A DNA stretch of 64,000 bases from Pseudomonas sp. UYIF39 (GTDB lineage Bacteria > Pseudomonadota > Gammaproteobacteria > Pseudomonadales > Pseudomonadaceae): the NCBI RefSeq assembly GCF_029963765.1, contig NZ_JALBYU010000003.1, forward strand, positions 1-64,000. Direction: 5' to 3'. The notes under the pieces are model-generated. The model saw only the letters and a program-made list of their open reading frames with translations. It made no database searches and was not told the DNA's origin. Below are positions 45,135 to 55,695 of the stretch, piece after piece (the first letter of the stretch is position 1; each line of letters begins with the position of its first letter). Made by a program: the position numbers and the translations under genes.

Positions 45135-45385
45135 TCAGCCTTATCAGCAGTGCGAACGGTAGGTTTACGGTGGCGGGAAACCGGAGCGACATGGGCCGAT
45201 CCGTTATTCAGGGCGATCATCAGCGCGGGCAGCCAGCGGCCCAGCAGGCTGAACAGATCACCGGCGCCGACCTGGCGGTTGGCGGTTTTCAGTACACGCC
45301 CAAGGCACGCATCGTCGTCCCGGGTGGACGGTGATGCCTTGAGCATGTCACGCAAAGACTGTTCAAACGGATCGTGCATACGCAC
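45131..45385 (-). CDS. cfrX: CfrX (CrfX) small protein
   Basis: 84 aa, MRMHDPFEQSLRDMLKASPS. Matches the small protein conserved between cmaX and cmpX in Pseudomonas. A short hydrophobic stretch (LFSLLGRWLPALMIALNNG) may touch the membrane. ATGA overlap with cmpX indicates translational coupling. Function not defined. Confidence 0.88.
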   Translation of the reverse strand: MRMHDPFEQSLRDMLKASPSTRDDDACLGRVLKTANRQVGAGDLFSLLGRWLPALMIALNNGSAHVAPVSRHRKPTVRTADKAD

Positions 45386-45442
45386 CTCTCGTGATATCAG
45401 TGAAAGACGCGGTCAAATTTGCTCGGGTCACATGCTTCACCC

Positions 45443-46444
45443 TCAGACCCAGCGCAAACGTCGGAATAACCACCACTGCCCCAACGCCACCGAGACCATC
45501 ATCAGACACGCAATCAGGAAGCCATAGGGGCTTGCAGAGAACGGAATCCCGCCGACATTGATACCCAAAAGCCCCGTCAGAAAACTCATCGGCAAAAAGA
45601 TCCCGGTGATGATTCCGAAACGGTACATCGTGCGGTTCATGCGCACGCTCAAACGTCTATCTTCGGCCTCGAGGACCAACCCCACCCGCTCCCGGGTCAA
45701 TTCCAGCTCCTCGAGATACCGGGTCAGGCTGTTGTTCAATTCGTTCCAGTAATCACCGTCGTCTTCGACGAACCAAGGCAGTTTTATCCGTGTCAGTTGT
45801 CCGAATATTTCCCGCTGCGGCGCAAGAAAACGTTTCAGCGCAGCGGCCCTGCGACGGATCTGCAAAATGGCGCCGTGCTCGGGTGTATACCGTTCGTCGG
45901 CATCCAGCTTTTCTTCTTCCTCATCGACCACTTCCGAGAGGCAACTGACCAGATCCTGCACCTTATTAGTAAGGTACTGAGCCATATAAAGGATGAGTTC
46001 CGAGGCGGTTTTCGGTCCTTTGCCTTCGGCGAGCTGCACCAGCAAATCATCGGTGGCGCGCAATGGACGCAAACGCAGGGAAATAACCCGCTGGGCCGAC
46101 GCAAAAATCCGCACCGAGACCATGTCTTCCGGCTCGGCGCCCGGGTTCAGGTTGACCCCACGCAAAAATAGCAGCAGCTCGCTGTCTGAAAGCTGTAAAA
46201 GACGCGGTCGGGTGTTTTCTTCAAGTAAAAGATCACAGCTGAATTCGCTAAGACCGCTGGATTTTCGCAACCAGGTCTGGGTTTGCGGGTGACTGCGATC
46301 CCAGTGCAGCCACAGGCTTTCATGAGCCTGCAACTGCAAGTCATCGAGTTCAGTCCGGGCTATCGAACGCGCACCGCCTTTACCGTCCAGCACCAGGGCA
46401 TGCACCAGCCCCCACTGCGCGTTTTCTTCCTCGAACATCCTCAC
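45443..46444 (-). CDS. cmaX: CorA/ZntB-family metal transporter CmaX
   Basis: 333 aa. Large cytoplasmic N-terminal domain, long helix (residues about 190-265), then two C-terminal membrane segments (FGIITGIFLPMSFLTGLLGI and FLIACLMMVSVALGQWWLF) separated by GINVGGIP, the ZntB/CorA-type loop. Forms a pentameric divalent-cation channel in this family. First gene of cmaX-cfrX-cmpX-sigX-oprF. Confidence 0.94.
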   Translation of the reverse strand: MRMFEEENAQWGLVHALVLDGKGGARSIARTELDDLQLQAHESLWLHWDRSHPQTQTWLRKSSGLSEFSCDLLLEENTRPRLLQLSDSELLLFLRGVNLNPGAEPEDMVSVRIFASAQRVISLRLRPLRATDDLLVQLAEGKGPKTASELILYMAQYLTNKVQDLVSCLSEVVDEEEEKLDADERYTPEHGAILQIRRRAAALKRFLAPQREIFGQLTRIKLPWFVEDDGDYWNELNNSLTRYLEELELTRERVGLVLEAEDRRLSVRMNRTMYRFGIITGIFLPMSFLTGLLGINVGGIPFSASPYGFLIACLMMVSVALGQWWLFRRLRWV

Positions 46445-46464
46445 CCCTTTGTTGGTGTAGCGCT

Positions 46465-46956
46465 TTATTCAGGCATCTTCAGCGGGCTTGGCGAGATGAT
46501 CACGCCGTTGTTGTCCGCGTAAATATAATGGCCTGGATGGAACGTCACGCCGGCGAAAGTCACCGGAACGTTAATGTCGCCAAGCCCGCGCCTGTCGGAT
46601 TTCCTCGGGTGGCTAGCGAGGGCCTGCACGCCCAGATCGGTCTGCGCGAGGATATCGACGTCGCGGATGCACCCGTAGATCACCAGCCCTTCCCAACCGT
46701 TTTTCGAGGCTTTCTCGGCCAGCATGTCACCCAGCAACGCATGACGCAGGGAACCGCCACCGTCGACCACCAGCACCTTGCCGTCACCCTTGAGTTCGAC
46801 TTGCTCTTTAACCCGCGAGTTATCTTCGAAACACTTGATGGTCACGATTTCGCCACCGAAGGAATCACGGCCGCCGAAATTGCTGAACATCGGTTCCAGC
46901 ACCTGCACCAGTTCCGGGTAGGCGTCGCACAGGTCAGGCGTAACGTAATGGTTCAT
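46465..46956 (-). CDS. rraA: RraA family protein (ribonuclease E regulator-like)
   Basis: 163 aa. Motifs of the family: [61 protein letters not shown]. coli RraA inhibits RNase E; many relatives are 4-hydroxy-4-methyl-2-oxoglutarate aldolases with the same G-D-x20-R-D signature, which is present here. The size and close match favour RraA; aldolase activity remains possible. Confidence 0.9.
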   Translation of the reverse strand: MNHYVTPDLCDAYPELVQVLEPMFSNFGGRDSFGGEIVTIKCFEDNSRVKEQVELKGDGKVLVVDGGGSLRHALLGDMLAEKASKNGWEGLVIYGCIRDVDILAQTDLGVQALASHPRKSDRRGLGDINVPVTFAGVTFHPGHYIYADNNGVIISPSPLKMPE

Positions 46957-47077
46957 CGAGAAACTCCTGTAAAGAGGAAGACAATCGAGGATGTCGCAAA
47001 GTGACCGGAAAAGCTCAATGCGTCATATCTTAGCCGCATGCCGACCGGAGCGAAATGCCCTTGTTAGAGCATCGGGC

Positions 47078-48067
47078 TCAGACGGCCATGGCCAAATCGG
47101 CCTTCTCGCCCAGCAACGGTGTTTGTTGATCGGCCAACCAGCGAGCCACCAACGGCCAGACTTCAACCTGCGCGGCTTTGCTGACCAGCATTTCAACGTG
47201 ACCGAAATTATCCGCGAAACCCTGCTCGCGTCCCAGGTTGATGAACTGCTTGTGCTCACTGCCAACTTGGTCGAACAGCTTGCGGCAAGCCCAGCTCGGG
47301 TCCTGATGGTCACTTGCGGCACTCACGGCCAATACCGGTAACTGAACGTCGGCCAATCCGGCCCACCAATCCTTGTCAGCATCGCCAAAGCGCCCGAACA
47401 GGCCATACCAGCGCATGCTTTCCAGGGCCAGGCCAATGGGCTCGTCTTCCGGGCCGCGCTTGAGCCGGGAACCGGACAGCTGGGCAAAGCGTTTGAGAAT
47501 GAAGCGCCCGCTCCACTCCACCGGCGGAATTTTCAACGGCCAATAGGTGCGGCTGACCTGCGTACCGAAAAACGCCGCGGAAGCCACCACCGGCTCGCCG
47601 ATGTACTCGCCACCCAATGCCGCCGCGAGGGTAATCCCGCCCAGCGAGTGACCGATCCAGTGCGGGATCTGGCCGCTCTGCTCGCGCACGAACGCGCCAA
47701 TGGACGGCAAATCGTAACGGGCGTAGTCGGCAACGCGGTTCTTGCGGTAGTTCTGATTACGCTGGGACAGGCCGTGGCCACGCATTTCGGGAATCCATAC
47801 ATCGAATCCCAAACGCGTCAGATGGGCGCCCAGCCCAAGCCCCTTTGGGGAAAACCAGAACCGGCGATTGGAAAAGCTGCCGTGAAGCAAAATAACGGGA
47901 ACGCCACGCGCGTCTGAGCCATCCGCCATGCCCAGGCGTGTCACAGCCAGCTCGACGGTGCCGTCAGGGCTGTTGCCGGGTTTCAGACGATAGACGTCTT
48001 CGCTCAGATCGCCGCGCCGCTCGGCGCTGATCAGGGCGACAGGAAATAGGTTGCTGCTGCTTTGCAT
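47078..48067 (-). CDS. Alpha/beta hydrolase
   Basis: 329 aa from MQSSSNLFPVALISAE at 48067 (AAGAG upstream; a TTG five codons earlier is less likely). Oxyanion region VILLHGSFSNRRFW; nucleophile elbow GHSLGG; acid/base residues probably in VSAASDHQDPSW and GHVEML. No signal peptide. Resembles the PHA-depolymerase/lipase-like hydrolases of Pseudomonas; substrate unknown. A strong terminator ends about 15 bases before its start codon, which is odd for an expressed gene. Confidence 0.88.
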   Translation of the reverse strand: MQSSSNLFPVALISAERRGDLSEDVYRLKPGNSPDGTVELAVTRLGMADGSDARGVPVILLHGSFSNRRFWFSPKGLGLGAHLTRLGFDVWIPEMRGHGLSQRNQNYRKNRVADYARYDLPSIGAFVREQSGQIPHWIGHSLGGITLAAALGGEYIGEPVVASAAFFGTQVSRTYWPLKIPPVEWSGRFILKRFAQLSGSRLKRGPEDEPIGLALESMRWYGLFGRFGDADKDWWAGLADVQLPVLAVSAASDHQDPSWACRKLFDQVGSEHKQFINLGREQGFADNFGHVEMLVSKAAQVEVWPLVARWLADQQTPLLGEKADLAMAV

Positions 48068-48079
48068 AATGCTCTTGCA

Positions 48080-48112
48080 CAAAAAAGGGCGGCTTCCAGA
48101 GGAGCCCGCCCT
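48080..48112 (-). terminator. Strong terminator just before the hydrolase gene
   Basis: Arms AGGGCGG/CCGCCCT (48106-48112 and 48086-48092) with a further inner stem. On the minus strand TTTTTT follows immediately (48081-48086). The T-run ends about 14 bases before the hydrolase ATG. Confidence 0.85.
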
Positions 48113-48123
48113 ACTTGAATCAA

Positions 48124-48150
48124 AAGAGACCGGTCACTGACCGGTCTCTT
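48124..48150 (-). terminator. ppsA terminator
   Basis: Perfect 12-bp stem AAGAGACCGGTC / GACCGGTCTCTT with a 3-base loop, 11 bases after the ppsA stop codon, followed on the minus strand by TT. Confidence 0.88.
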
Positions 48151-48160
48151 CACTCACCGA

Positions 48161-50533
48161 TCAAGCCTGCGCTTGACCCTCAGCCAGGAAGAACCAGGTT
48201 TCCAGTACGGAATCGGGGTTCAACGAAACGCTTTCGATGCCCTGCTCCATCAGCCATTTGGCCAGATCAGGGTGGTCCGAAGGACCCTGACCGCAAATAC
48301 CGATGTACTTGCCCGCCTTGTTGCAGGCCTGAATCGCGTTGGCCAGCAGCTTCTTGACCGCCGGATTACGCTCGTCAAACAGGTGCGCGATGATCCCGGA
48401 GTCACGGTCCAGGCCCAGGGTCAGTTGGGTCAGGTCGTTGGAGCCAATGGAGAAGCCGTCAAAGAACTCGAGGAATTCTTCAGCGAGGATCGCGTTAGAC
48501 GGCAGTTCGCACATCATGATGATGCGCAGACCGTTTTCGCCGCGCTTCAGACCGTTCTCCGCCAACAGGTCGATGACCTGGCTGGCTTCGCCGAGGGTAC
48601 GGACGAATGGCACCATGATTTCGACGTTGGTCAGACCCATTTCATTGCGAACGCGCTTGAGAGCACGGCACTCGAGTTCGAAGCAGTCACGGAATGCTTC
48701 GCTGATGTAACGCGAAGCACCGCGGAAGCCCAGCATCGGGTTTTCTTCTTCCGGCTCGTAGAGCTTGCCGCCAATCAGGTTGGCGTATTCGTTGGACTTG
48801 AAGTCCGACAGACGCACGATGACCTTTTTCGGGGTGAACGCAGCGGCCAGGGTGCTGATGCCTTCAACCAGTTTGTCGACATAGAAGCCAACCGGATCGT
48901 CGTAACCGGCGATGCGCTTGTCGACGCTGTCCTTGATGTCCTGCGGCAGCCCGGCGTAGTTCAACAGCGCTTTGGGGTGAACACCGATCATGCGGTTGAT
49001 GATGAACTCCAGACGGGCCAGGCCCACACCGGCGTTCGGCAGCTGTGCGAAGTCGAAGGCGCGGTCCGGGTTACCGACGTTCATCATGATCTTGAACGGC
49101 AGATCAGGCATGGCGTCTACGGAGTTTTTCTTGATGTCGAAGCCCAGTTCACCTTCGAAGATGTAACCGGTGTCGCCTTCAGCGCAGGAAACAGTCACGC
49201 CCTGGCCGTCTTTCAACAGCTGGGTGGCGTTGCCGCAACCGACCACGGCCGGAATGCCCAGCTCACGAGCGATGATCGCCGCGTGACAGGTACGACCGCC
49301 ACGGTTGGTGACAATGGCGCTGGCGCGCTTCATGACCGGTTCCCAGTCCGGGTCGGTCATGTCGGAAACCAGCACGTCGCCTGGCTGGACCTTGTCCATC
49401 TCGGACACGTCCTTGATGATGCGGACCTTGCCGGCGCCGATGCGCTGGCCGATGGCGCGACCTTCAACCAGCACGGTGCCGGTTTCTTTCAACAGGTAGC
49501 GTTCCATGACGTTGGCCGAGGTGCGGCTCTTCACGGTTTCAGGGCGGGCCTGAACGATGTAGAGCTTGCCGTCGTCGCCGTCTTTGGCCCATTCGATGTC
49601 CATCGGGCACTTGTAGTGCTTCTCGATGATCATTGCTTGCTTGGCCAGCTCGCTGACTTCGGCGTCGCTCAGGCAGAAACGTGCGCGATCAGCCTTGTCG
49701 ACGTCGATGGTCTTGACCGATTTACCGGCCGTGGCCACTTCGCCGTAGATCATCTTGATGGCTTTGCTGCCCAGGTTGCGACGCAGGATGGCCGGACGAC
49801 CGGCTGCCAGCGTGCCTTTGTGGACGTAGAACTCATCCGGGTTCACCGCGCCTTGTACGACGGTTTCACCCAGGCCGTAGGCGCCGGTGATGAACACCAC
49901 GTCACGGAAGCCCGATTCGGTATCGAGGGTGAACATCACGCCGGCGGTGCCGGTTTCAGAGCGGACCATGCGCTGCACGCCGGCCGACAGGGCAACCAGC
50001 TTGTGGTCGAAGCCCTGGTGGACGCGGTAGGAAATGGCGCGGTCGTTAAACAGCGAAGCGAACACCTCTTTGGCGGCGCGAATAACGTTTTCGACACCAC
50101 GGATGTTCAGGAAGGTTTCCTGCTGACCGGCGAAGGAAGCGTCCGGCAGGTCTTCGGCGGTAGCGGAAGAACGCACGGCAACGGCCATGTCAGGGTTGCC
50201 GGCCGACAGCGTGGCGAACGCGGTGCGGATTTCGGCGTTGAGCTTCTCGGGGAATTCGGCTTCCATGATCCATTGACGGATCTGGGCGCCGGTCCTGGCC
50301 AGGGCATTGACATCGTCGACGTCCAGGGCGTCGAGGGCGGCGTGGATCTGATCGTTCAGGCCGCTCAGCTCGAGAAAATCACGATAAGCCTGAGCTGTCG
50401 TGGCGAAGCCACCGGGCACCGATACACCGGCACCTGCAAGGTTACTGATCATCTCGCCCAGGGATGCGTTCTTGCCCCCTACGTGCTCTACATCATGGAC
50501 GCCGAGCTTATCGAGGGAAACTACGTACTCTAC
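48161..50533 (-). CDS. ppsA: Phosphoenolpyruvate synthase
   Basis: Converts pyruvate and ATP to phosphoenolpyruvate for gluconeogenesis. 790 aa. The start is a TTG at 50533 giving [20 protein letters not shown], with GGAGAG about seven bases upstream; the ATG at 50587 would add residues not found in the family. ATP-binding N-terminal domain ([20 protein letters not shown]), phosphohistidine [20 protein letters not shown], and C-terminal PEP domain ([15 protein letters not shown]). Divergent from its regulator ppsR. Confidence 0.97.
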   Translation of the reverse strand, partial: VEYVVSLDKLGVHDVEHVGGKNASLGEMISNLAGAGVSVPGGFATTAQAYRDFLELSGLNDQIHAALDALDVDDVNALARTGAQIRQWIMEAEFPEKLNAEIRTAFATLSAGNPDMAVAVRSSATAEDLPDASFAGQQETFLNIRGVENVIRAAKEVFASLFNDRAISYRVHQGFDHKLVALSAGVQRMVRSETGTAGVMFTLDTESGFRDVVFITGAYGLGETVVQGAVNPDEFYVHKGTLAAGRPAILRRNLGSKAIKMIYGEVATAGKSVKTIDVDKADRARFCLSDAEVSELAKQAMIIEKHYKCPMDIEWAKDGDDGKLYIVQARPETVKSRTSANVMERYLLKETGTVLVEGRAIGQRIGAGKVRIIKDVSEMDKVQPGDVLVSDMTDPDWEPVMKRASAIVTNRGGRTCHAAIIARELGIPAVVGCGNATQLLKDGQGVTVSCAEGDTGYIFEGELGFDIKKNSVDAMPDLPFKIMMNVGNPDRAFDFAQLPNAGVGLARLEFIINRMIGVHPKALLNYAGLPQDIKDSVDKRIAGYDDPVGFYVDKLVEGISTLAAAFTPKKVIVRLSDFKSNEYANLIGGKLYEPEEENPMLGFRGASRYISEAFRDCFELECRALKRVRNEMGLTNVEIMVPFVRTLGEASQVIDLLAENGLKRGENGLRIIMMCELPSNAILAEEFLEFFDGFSIGSNDLTQLTLGLDRDSGIIAHLFDERNPAVKKLLANAIQACNKAGKYIGICGQGPSDHPDLAKWLMEQGIESVSLNPDSVLETWFFLAEGQAQA

Positions 50534-50710
50534 CAAGGTGATCTCTCCACTAACTGTGTTGGAAAAGCTCAGAAGCCGGCGGCTCAAAGGAGCGTTTGCC
50601 AGCTGTATGGCCTGGACCTGGAAAATAAGTGAGAATGCGGGCCACTGGCGGCCGGCAAATCGCGCCTATCATATCCAAGATTCGTCACTAGCTTAAGGCC
50701 CAAGGTGCAA

Positions 50711-51529
50711 ATGAAACGATCTGCTTTCTTTATCTCCGATGGCACCGGCATCACAGCCGAGACCCTAGGCCAAAGCCTCCTGGCGCAGTTCGAAAACATT
50801 ACCTTCAGCAAATTCACGCGGCCCTACATCGACAACGTGGATAAAGCGCGTGCCATGGTACAACAAATCAACAAAGCCGCCGAAACCGACGGCTTTCGGC
50901 CGATCATCTTCGACACCATTGTCAATCAGGACATCCGTGAGATCCTCGCAACGTCCAATGGTTTCATGATCGACATTTTCTCGACCTTCCTGGCGCCTCT
51001 CGAACAGGAACTGACCGAGCATTCTTCCTACACCGTCGGCAAATCCCACTCGATTGGCAGCAACTCCAATTACATGGAACGCATCGAGGCGGTGAACTTC
51101 GCACTCGACAACGACGACGGTGCGCGCACGCATTATTACGACAAGGCGGACCTGATCCTAGTGGGCGTGTCGCGTTGTGGTAAGACGCCGACGTGCCTGT
51201 ACATGGCCATGCAATTCGGCATCCGCGCGGCCAACTACCCGCTGACCGAAGACGACATGGAACGCCTGCAACTGCCTGCCACCCTGCGCGCCCACCAGCA
51301 CAAGCTGTTCGGCCTGACCATCGACCCGGATCGCCTCACCGCGATCCGCAACGAGCGCAAGCCCAACAGCCGCTATTCGAGCTACGCCCAGTGCGAATTC
51401 GAAGTGCGCGAGGTGGAGAATCTGTTCCGCCGCGAGAACATTCCGCACATCAATTCCACGCATTTTTCGGTGGAAGAGATTTCGGCGAAGATTCTGGTGG
51501 AGAAAGGCGTGGAGCGGCGATTCAAGTAG
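50711..51529 (+). CDS. ppsR: PEP synthase regulatory kinase/pyrophosphorylase
   Basis: 272 aa from [20 protein letters not shown] at 50711 (AAGGTG upstream). DUF299 family: phosphorylates PEP synthase with ADP to switch it off and reverses this with phosphate. P-loop [15 protein letters not shown] near residues 152-166; [20 protein letters not shown] is conserved. Divergently paired with ppsA, as is usual. Confidence 0.96.
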   Translation: MKRSAFFISDGTGITAETLGQSLLAQFENITFSKFTRPYIDNVDKARAMVQQINKAAETDGFRPIIFDTIVNQDIREILATSNGFMIDIFSTFLAPLEQELTEHSSYTVGKSHSIGSNSNYMERIEAVNFALDNDDGARTHYYDKADLILVGVSRCGKTPTCLYMAMQFGIRAANYPLTEDDMERLQLPATLRAHQHKLFGLTIDPDRLTAIRNERKPNSRYSSYAQCEFEVREVENLFRRENIPHINSTHFSVEEISAKILVEKGVERRFK

Positions 51530-51553
51530 TTCTTTAGCGCCTGTTCTACCGTC

Positions 51554-51648
51554 ATCGCGAGCAGGCTCACTCCCACAAGGGATCTTCAGTGGACACAACA
51601 TTTGTGAACGACAGAAGTCCCCTGTAGGAGTGAGCCTGCTCGCGATGA
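51554..51648. repeat. REP inverted pair
   Basis: ATCGCGAGCAGGCTCACTCC and its inverse (GGAGTGAGCCTGCTCGCGAT), between the convergent ppsR and MocR genes. Slightly diverged (TCACTCC instead of TCGCTCC) in both arms, so the change is compensatory. Confidence 0.87.
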
Positions 51649-51652
51649 ACGA

Positions 51653-53062
51653 TTACGCAGTCTCTGCGAGTGCCCCGGCCAACGCTTCAAATCCTCTCAG
51701 CAACAACCTGTCATCCCCCGCCGAATTACACACACTCGCCCTGATGAACTGCGGCACCGCCCCGTGCCCGACCGCAAACATCTCGGCAGTAGCCACCAGA
51801 TAATTATTGGCCTTGAGCTCCTCCGCAATCTGCGAGGCCCGCCACGGCTCGGGCACTTCGATCCAGAAGTGCGGGCTATTGGGATGGGTTTTGTACGCCA
51901 AGCCCTCCAGCACACCCCTCACCAACGCCTTGCGTCGACCGATCTCGGCAATCTGCTGGCCCAGCAACTGCTCGGCAATGCCGCTTTCTATCCACAGACT
52001 CGCCACCTCCAGCGACAACGGGCTGGCCATCCAGCACGTCCCGCGCACGGCTGCGCTCAAGCGTCCGATCAACGGTTGCGGCGCATGCAGGTAACCGACC
52101 CGCAAACCTGCCGACACCGCCTTGCTCAGGCTGCCGATCAGCACCGAGCGCTCCGGGGCGAAATGGCTCAAGGGTAACGGTCGCTGTAGAGCCAATACCG
52201 CGTGGGCTTCGTCTTCAAAGATCAACAGATTGTGCTGCCGACAGATCTCTGCAATCGCTTCCCGCCGTGCGACGGACATCACTGCAGCCGTAGGATTCTG
52301 GATCGTCGGTGTGCAATACAGCGCCGACACACGATGGTTGCGGCAAACCTCATCCAGGGCATCGGGCATCAGTCCTTCATCATCCATCCCAACGCCGATG
52401 AGTTTTATCCCGAGCTGGCGTGCGACGCTGATCAACCCCGGGTAGGTCAGGTGCTCCGTCACCAACGTATCGCCCGCCTTGAGCAACCCCATCAAGGCAC
52501 ACAACAGACCGTGCTGGCCGCCGTTCACGCAAACGATCTGCTCGGCGTTCGGGACAAACTCTTCATGCCTGAGCCAGTGCGCGCCCGCCGCACGATAGCG
52601 TGACAAACCGACATCGACGGTGTAGCCACTGATGTGTTGCAACGCCTCAGGATCAAGGGACAACGCTTGCAGGCTCTGACTTAAAAAAAGCGCTTCCTGC
52701 CCCGGAATCGGCTGATTGCGGCTCATGTCAAAAAACGCCCGAGGTTCATCGCTGACATTGCGAAAGCCACCGTCCCGCGGTCGTTCCATCCCGCGCTGAC
52801 GCACATACGTGCCGTCTCCTACGCGCGCGACCACCAACCCCACACGTTCGAGCTCACCGTAAGCGCGGCTGATGGTACCGATGGTCACGCCAAGGCTATC
52901 CGCCAGCAACCGATGAGGCGGCAATTTGCAGCCGGGCTCGATCAGCCCTTCAGCGATGCCTTTTTCGATCGCGTTGGCGAGGCGTTTGTATTTAACCCCC
53001 AGACCGTTTGCGAGGACGTCGCGCAGGATTGACACCATGGCAATACTTGTTTTGACAGTCAT
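51653..53062 (-). CDS. MocR-type regulator (GntR DNA-binding plus aminotransferase-like)
   Basis: 469 aa. N-terminal GntR winged helix (YKRLANAIEKGIAEGLIEPG ... LGVTIGTISRAYGELERVGL), then a type I aminotransferase fold with the PLP lysine in SLSKAVSAGLRVGY and pocket motifs NGGQHGLL and YCTPTIQNPT. Divergent from a DMT exporter, with inverted repeats between, so it probably controls that gene in response to an amino compound. The ligand is unknown. Confidence 0.94.
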   Translation of the reverse strand: MTVKTSIAMVSILRDVLANGLGVKYKRLANAIEKGIAEGLIEPGCKLPPHRLLADSLGVTIGTISRAYGELERVGLVVARVGDGTYVRQRGMERPRDGGFRNVSDEPRAFFDMSRNQPIPGQEALFLSQSLQALSLDPEALQHISGYTVDVGLSRYRAAGAHWLRHEEFVPNAEQIVCVNGGQHGLLCALMGLLKAGDTLVTEHLTYPGLISVARQLGIKLIGVGMDDEGLMPDALDEVCRNHRVSALYCTPTIQNPTAAVMSVARREAIAEICRQHNLLIFEDEAHAVLALQRPLPLSHFAPERSVLIGSLSKAVSAGLRVGYLHAPQPLIGRLSAAVRGTCWMASPLSLEVASLWIESGIAEQLLGQQIAEIGRRKALVRGVLEGLAYKTHPNSPHFWIEVPEPWRASQIAEELKANNYLVATAEMFAVGHGAVPQFIRASVCNSAGDDRLLLRGFEALAGALAETA

Positions 53063-53082
53063 TACAACCCCGAATAGCGTGC

Positions 53083-53127
53083 TTGAAACAGGTTCAATCA
53101 GGGATAGACCTTTTGCAGATGAAGGTC
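53083..53127. promoter_or_regulatory. Candidate MocR binding sites
   Basis: TTGAA-ACAGG-TTCAA (53083-53097) and GACCTT-N9-AAGGTC (53107-53127), both perfect inverted repeats, lie in the short divergent region between the MocR gene and the exporter gene. Confidence 0.5.
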
Positions 53128-53154
53128 AATTCCGACAATAACAGGAGCTCGATC

Positions 53155-54084
53155 ATGTCCATTGCCGTCAGCGCGCCTTCAAATACTGCAAAACCCTGGC
53201 TGGCCGCCCTGATCACCAGCGCGCTGTTCCTGATCGTGTGCCTGAGCTGGGGCACCACGTGGCTCGGGATCAAGATTGCCGTTGAAAGCGTGCCGCCGCT
53301 GACCGCTGCCGGCCTGCGGTTCCTCATCGCCTTCCCGCTGTTTCTCGGTTTCGCCCTGATACGTCGTGAGCCGCTGCTGTTTCCCAGGGAAAGCCGTTGG
53401 TTCTTTGTCTTTGTCACGCTGTCGTATTTCAGCCTGCCGTACTACTTGCTCAACTACGGGGAAATGCACGTTTCATCCGGTCTGACAGCGCTACTGTTCA
53501 GCTGCATGCCGGTGTTCATCCTGCTGTTTTCCGCGCTGTTTCTGCGGGAGAAAATCTACCCCTCGCAAGTACTCGGCATCGCCATCGGTTTCGGCAGCCT
53601 GTTCATGATCATCCGCAGCCAAGGGCTGCATCTGGACCATGCCGAGTTGTTCGGGGTGTTGGCAATTCTCTGCGCCGCGGTGATGCATGCGCTGTGTTAC
53701 GTGGTGACGAAAAAACACGGTACGGCGATCAGCGTCATCACCTACAACACGCTGCCCATTGGCATCGCCGGGCTGATGCTGTTTGTCGCCGGATTGAGTG
53801 TCGAAGCACCGGTGTTCGATGCCATCACCGCGCGATCGTGGAGCGCCCTGCTCTATCTGGGGCTGGTGGCATCGGTGGGCGGGTTTATCGTTTACTTCCT
53901 GCTGCTCAAGCGGCTGAGCCCGATCATTCTGTCGTTTGTGTTCATCATTTTTCCGGTGTTCGCGGTCATCATCGGTGCCTGGTACGAGGGGCAAACCTTG
54001 TCCCAGGAACTGATGATGTACTCGGCGATTTTGCTGACGGGGTTTGCGATCTCCAAATTGCCTGTGGAAAAGTGGCTTAGATGA
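53155..54084 (+). CDS. EamA/DMT-family transporter
   Basis: 309 aa from [20 protein letters not shown] at 53155 with ACAGGAG upstream. Ten hydrophobic segments in two EamA repeats ([40 protein letters not shown]). Probably exports an amino acid or related compound, given the adjacent MocR regulator. Its 3' end overlaps the convergent prpD by eight bases. Confidence 0.92.
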   Translation: MSIAVSAPSNTAKPWLAALITSALFLIVCLSWGTTWLGIKIAVESVPPLTAAGLRFLIAFPLFLGFALIRREPLLFPRESRWFFVFVTLSYFSLPYYLLNYGEMHVSSGLTALLFSCMPVFILLFSALFLREKIYPSQVLGIAIGFGSLFMIIRSQGLHLDHAELFGVLAILCAAVMHALCYVVTKKHGTAISVITYNTLPIGIAGLMLFVAGLSVEAPVFDAITARSWSALLYLGLVASVGGFIVYFLLLKRLSPIILSFVFIIFPVFAVIIGAWYEGQTLSQELMMYSAILLTGFAISKLPVEKWLR

Positions 54085-55561
54085 CAAACAAGTCCATGAA
54101 ACGGTTGACCGGTATTGCTTCAAGGGCAACCTGATCCTTGCACAACGCAAAGATCTCGGCGCATCGCTGGGCGGTGAATCGCGTCGCCAGGTTCGCCTTG
54201 AACTTGTCTTCCAGCAGCGGAATGCCGTCGGTGCGGCGACGGCGATGGCCGATCGGGTACTCCACCAACACGTTTTCGGTGCTGGAGCCGTCTTTGAAGA
54301 ACACCTGTATCGCATTGGCGATGGAGCGTTTGTCGGCCTCCAGGTACTCGCGGGTGTAGCGTGGGTCTTCGACGATGACCATTTTTTCGCGCAGCACATC
54401 GATGATCGGGTGCGCCGCGTGGAAGTCGTCTTCGTACTGCTCGGCCACCAGATTGCCGAACGCCAGCGGCACGGCCGTCATGTACTGGATGCAATGGTCA
54501 CGGTCCGCAGCATTGGCCAGCGGTCCGACTTTGGAGATGATGCGGATCGCCGATTCGTGGGTGGTGATGACGATTTTGTCGATTTCGTGCAGACGATTTC
54601 TGACTTGCGGATGCAACGTCACGGCCGCTTCGCAGGCCGTTTGTGCGTGAAATTCGGCCGGGAAGCTGATTTTGAACAGCACGTTTTCCATCACGTAGCT
54701 ACCGTATGGTCGGGAGAAGCTAAACGCGCGTTTATCTTCGGGCTTGAGCGCCAGGTCGTTGTTGGTGTGGCTGAACAGCACGTCGTAGAAACCCCATTGT
54801 TTGGCTGTCAGTACGCCGGGGATGCCCATCTCGCCACGCATTGCGATGTCTGCCAGACGCACGCCACGGCTGGACGCGTCGCCAGCCGCCCAGGATTTAC
54901 GCGATCCGGCATTCGGCGCATGACGGTAAGTGCGCAGCGCCTGTCCGTCGGCGAAGGCGTGAGACAACGCCGACAACAATTGCTCGCGATTGGCGCCCAT
55001 CAGCTTGGCGGTGACAGCGGTCGAGGCGACTTTCACCAGGATGACGTGATCAAGGCCTACACGATTGAAGGAGTTTTCCAGCGCGATCACGCCTTGAATC
55101 TCGTGGGCCATGATCATGGCTTCGAGTACCGCGCGAACGGTCAGCGGCGCGTCGCCATTGGCCAGGCGTTTTTGCGACAGGTGATCGGCCACCGCGAGAA
55201 TGCCACCGAGATTATCGGACGGATGGCCCCATTCGGCGGCGAGCCAGGTGTCGTTGTAGTCGAGCCAGCGAACGATGCAGCCGATGTCCCACGCCGCCTT
55301 GACCGGGTCGAGGCGATAACTGGTGCCGGGGACGCGCGCGCCGAACGGGACGACGGTGCCTTCGACGATCGGGCCAAGGTGTTTGGTGCATTCGGGAAAG
55401 CGCAGGGCCAGCAGGCCACAGCCCAACGTGTCCATCAGGCAGTTGCGGGCGGTGTCGAAGGCTTCGACGGATTGGATCTTGAAGTTGAGGACGTAGTCGG
55501 CAATGTCCTGCAGGACCGTGTCGTAGTCGGGGCGGTTGTTCTGGTCGACGTTGGTGCTCAT
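54077..55561 (-). CDS. prpD: 2-methylcitrate dehydratase PrpD
   Basis: 494 aa, MmgE/PrpD family. Dehydrates 2-methylcitrate in propionate breakdown. Motifs: [56 protein letters not shown]. In operons with acnD and prpF, PrpD is not essential for the pathway. Last gene of the prp operon. Confidence 0.95.
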   Translation of the reverse strand: MSTNVDQNNRPDYDTVLQDIADYVLNFKIQSVEAFDTARNCLMDTLGCGLLALRFPECTKHLGPIVEGTVVPFGARVPGTSYRLDPVKAAWDIGCIVRWLDYNDTWLAAEWGHPSDNLGGILAVADHLSQKRLANGDAPLTVRAVLEAMIMAHEIQGVIALENSFNRVGLDHVILVKVASTAVTAKLMGANREQLLSALSHAFADGQALRTYRHAPNAGSRKSWAAGDASSRGVRLADIAMRGEMGIPGVLTAKQWGFYDVLFSHTNNDLALKPEDKRAFSFSRPYGSYVMENVLFKISFPAEFHAQTACEAAVTLHPQVRNRLHEIDKIVITTHESAIRIISKVGPLANAADRDHCIQYMTAVPLAFGNLVAEQYEDDFHAAHPIIDVLREKMVIVEDPRYTREYLEADKRSIANAIQVFFKDGSSTENVLVEYPIGHRRRRTDGIPLLEDKFKANLATRFTAQRCAEIFALCKDQVALEAIPVNRFMDLFVI

Positions 55562-55654
55562 GTTCGATTCACTCTTGAAGTGGTTCGTTGATGGGACCTC
55601 GGTTCAGGGGGCAATCTCAGTCAGTTACTACTTTCTTATTTTGGAACGCGGTCA

Positions 55655-55683
55655 CCTGTGGGAGCGAGCTTGCTCCCACAGGG
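55655..55683. repeat. Short REP-derived palindrome
   Basis: CCTGTGGGAGCGAGCTTGCT followed by CCCACAGG: a collapsed REP in which the two arms meet without spacer, between prpF and prpD. Confidence 0.8.
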
Positions 55684-55695
55684 TTTTGTGTTTCT

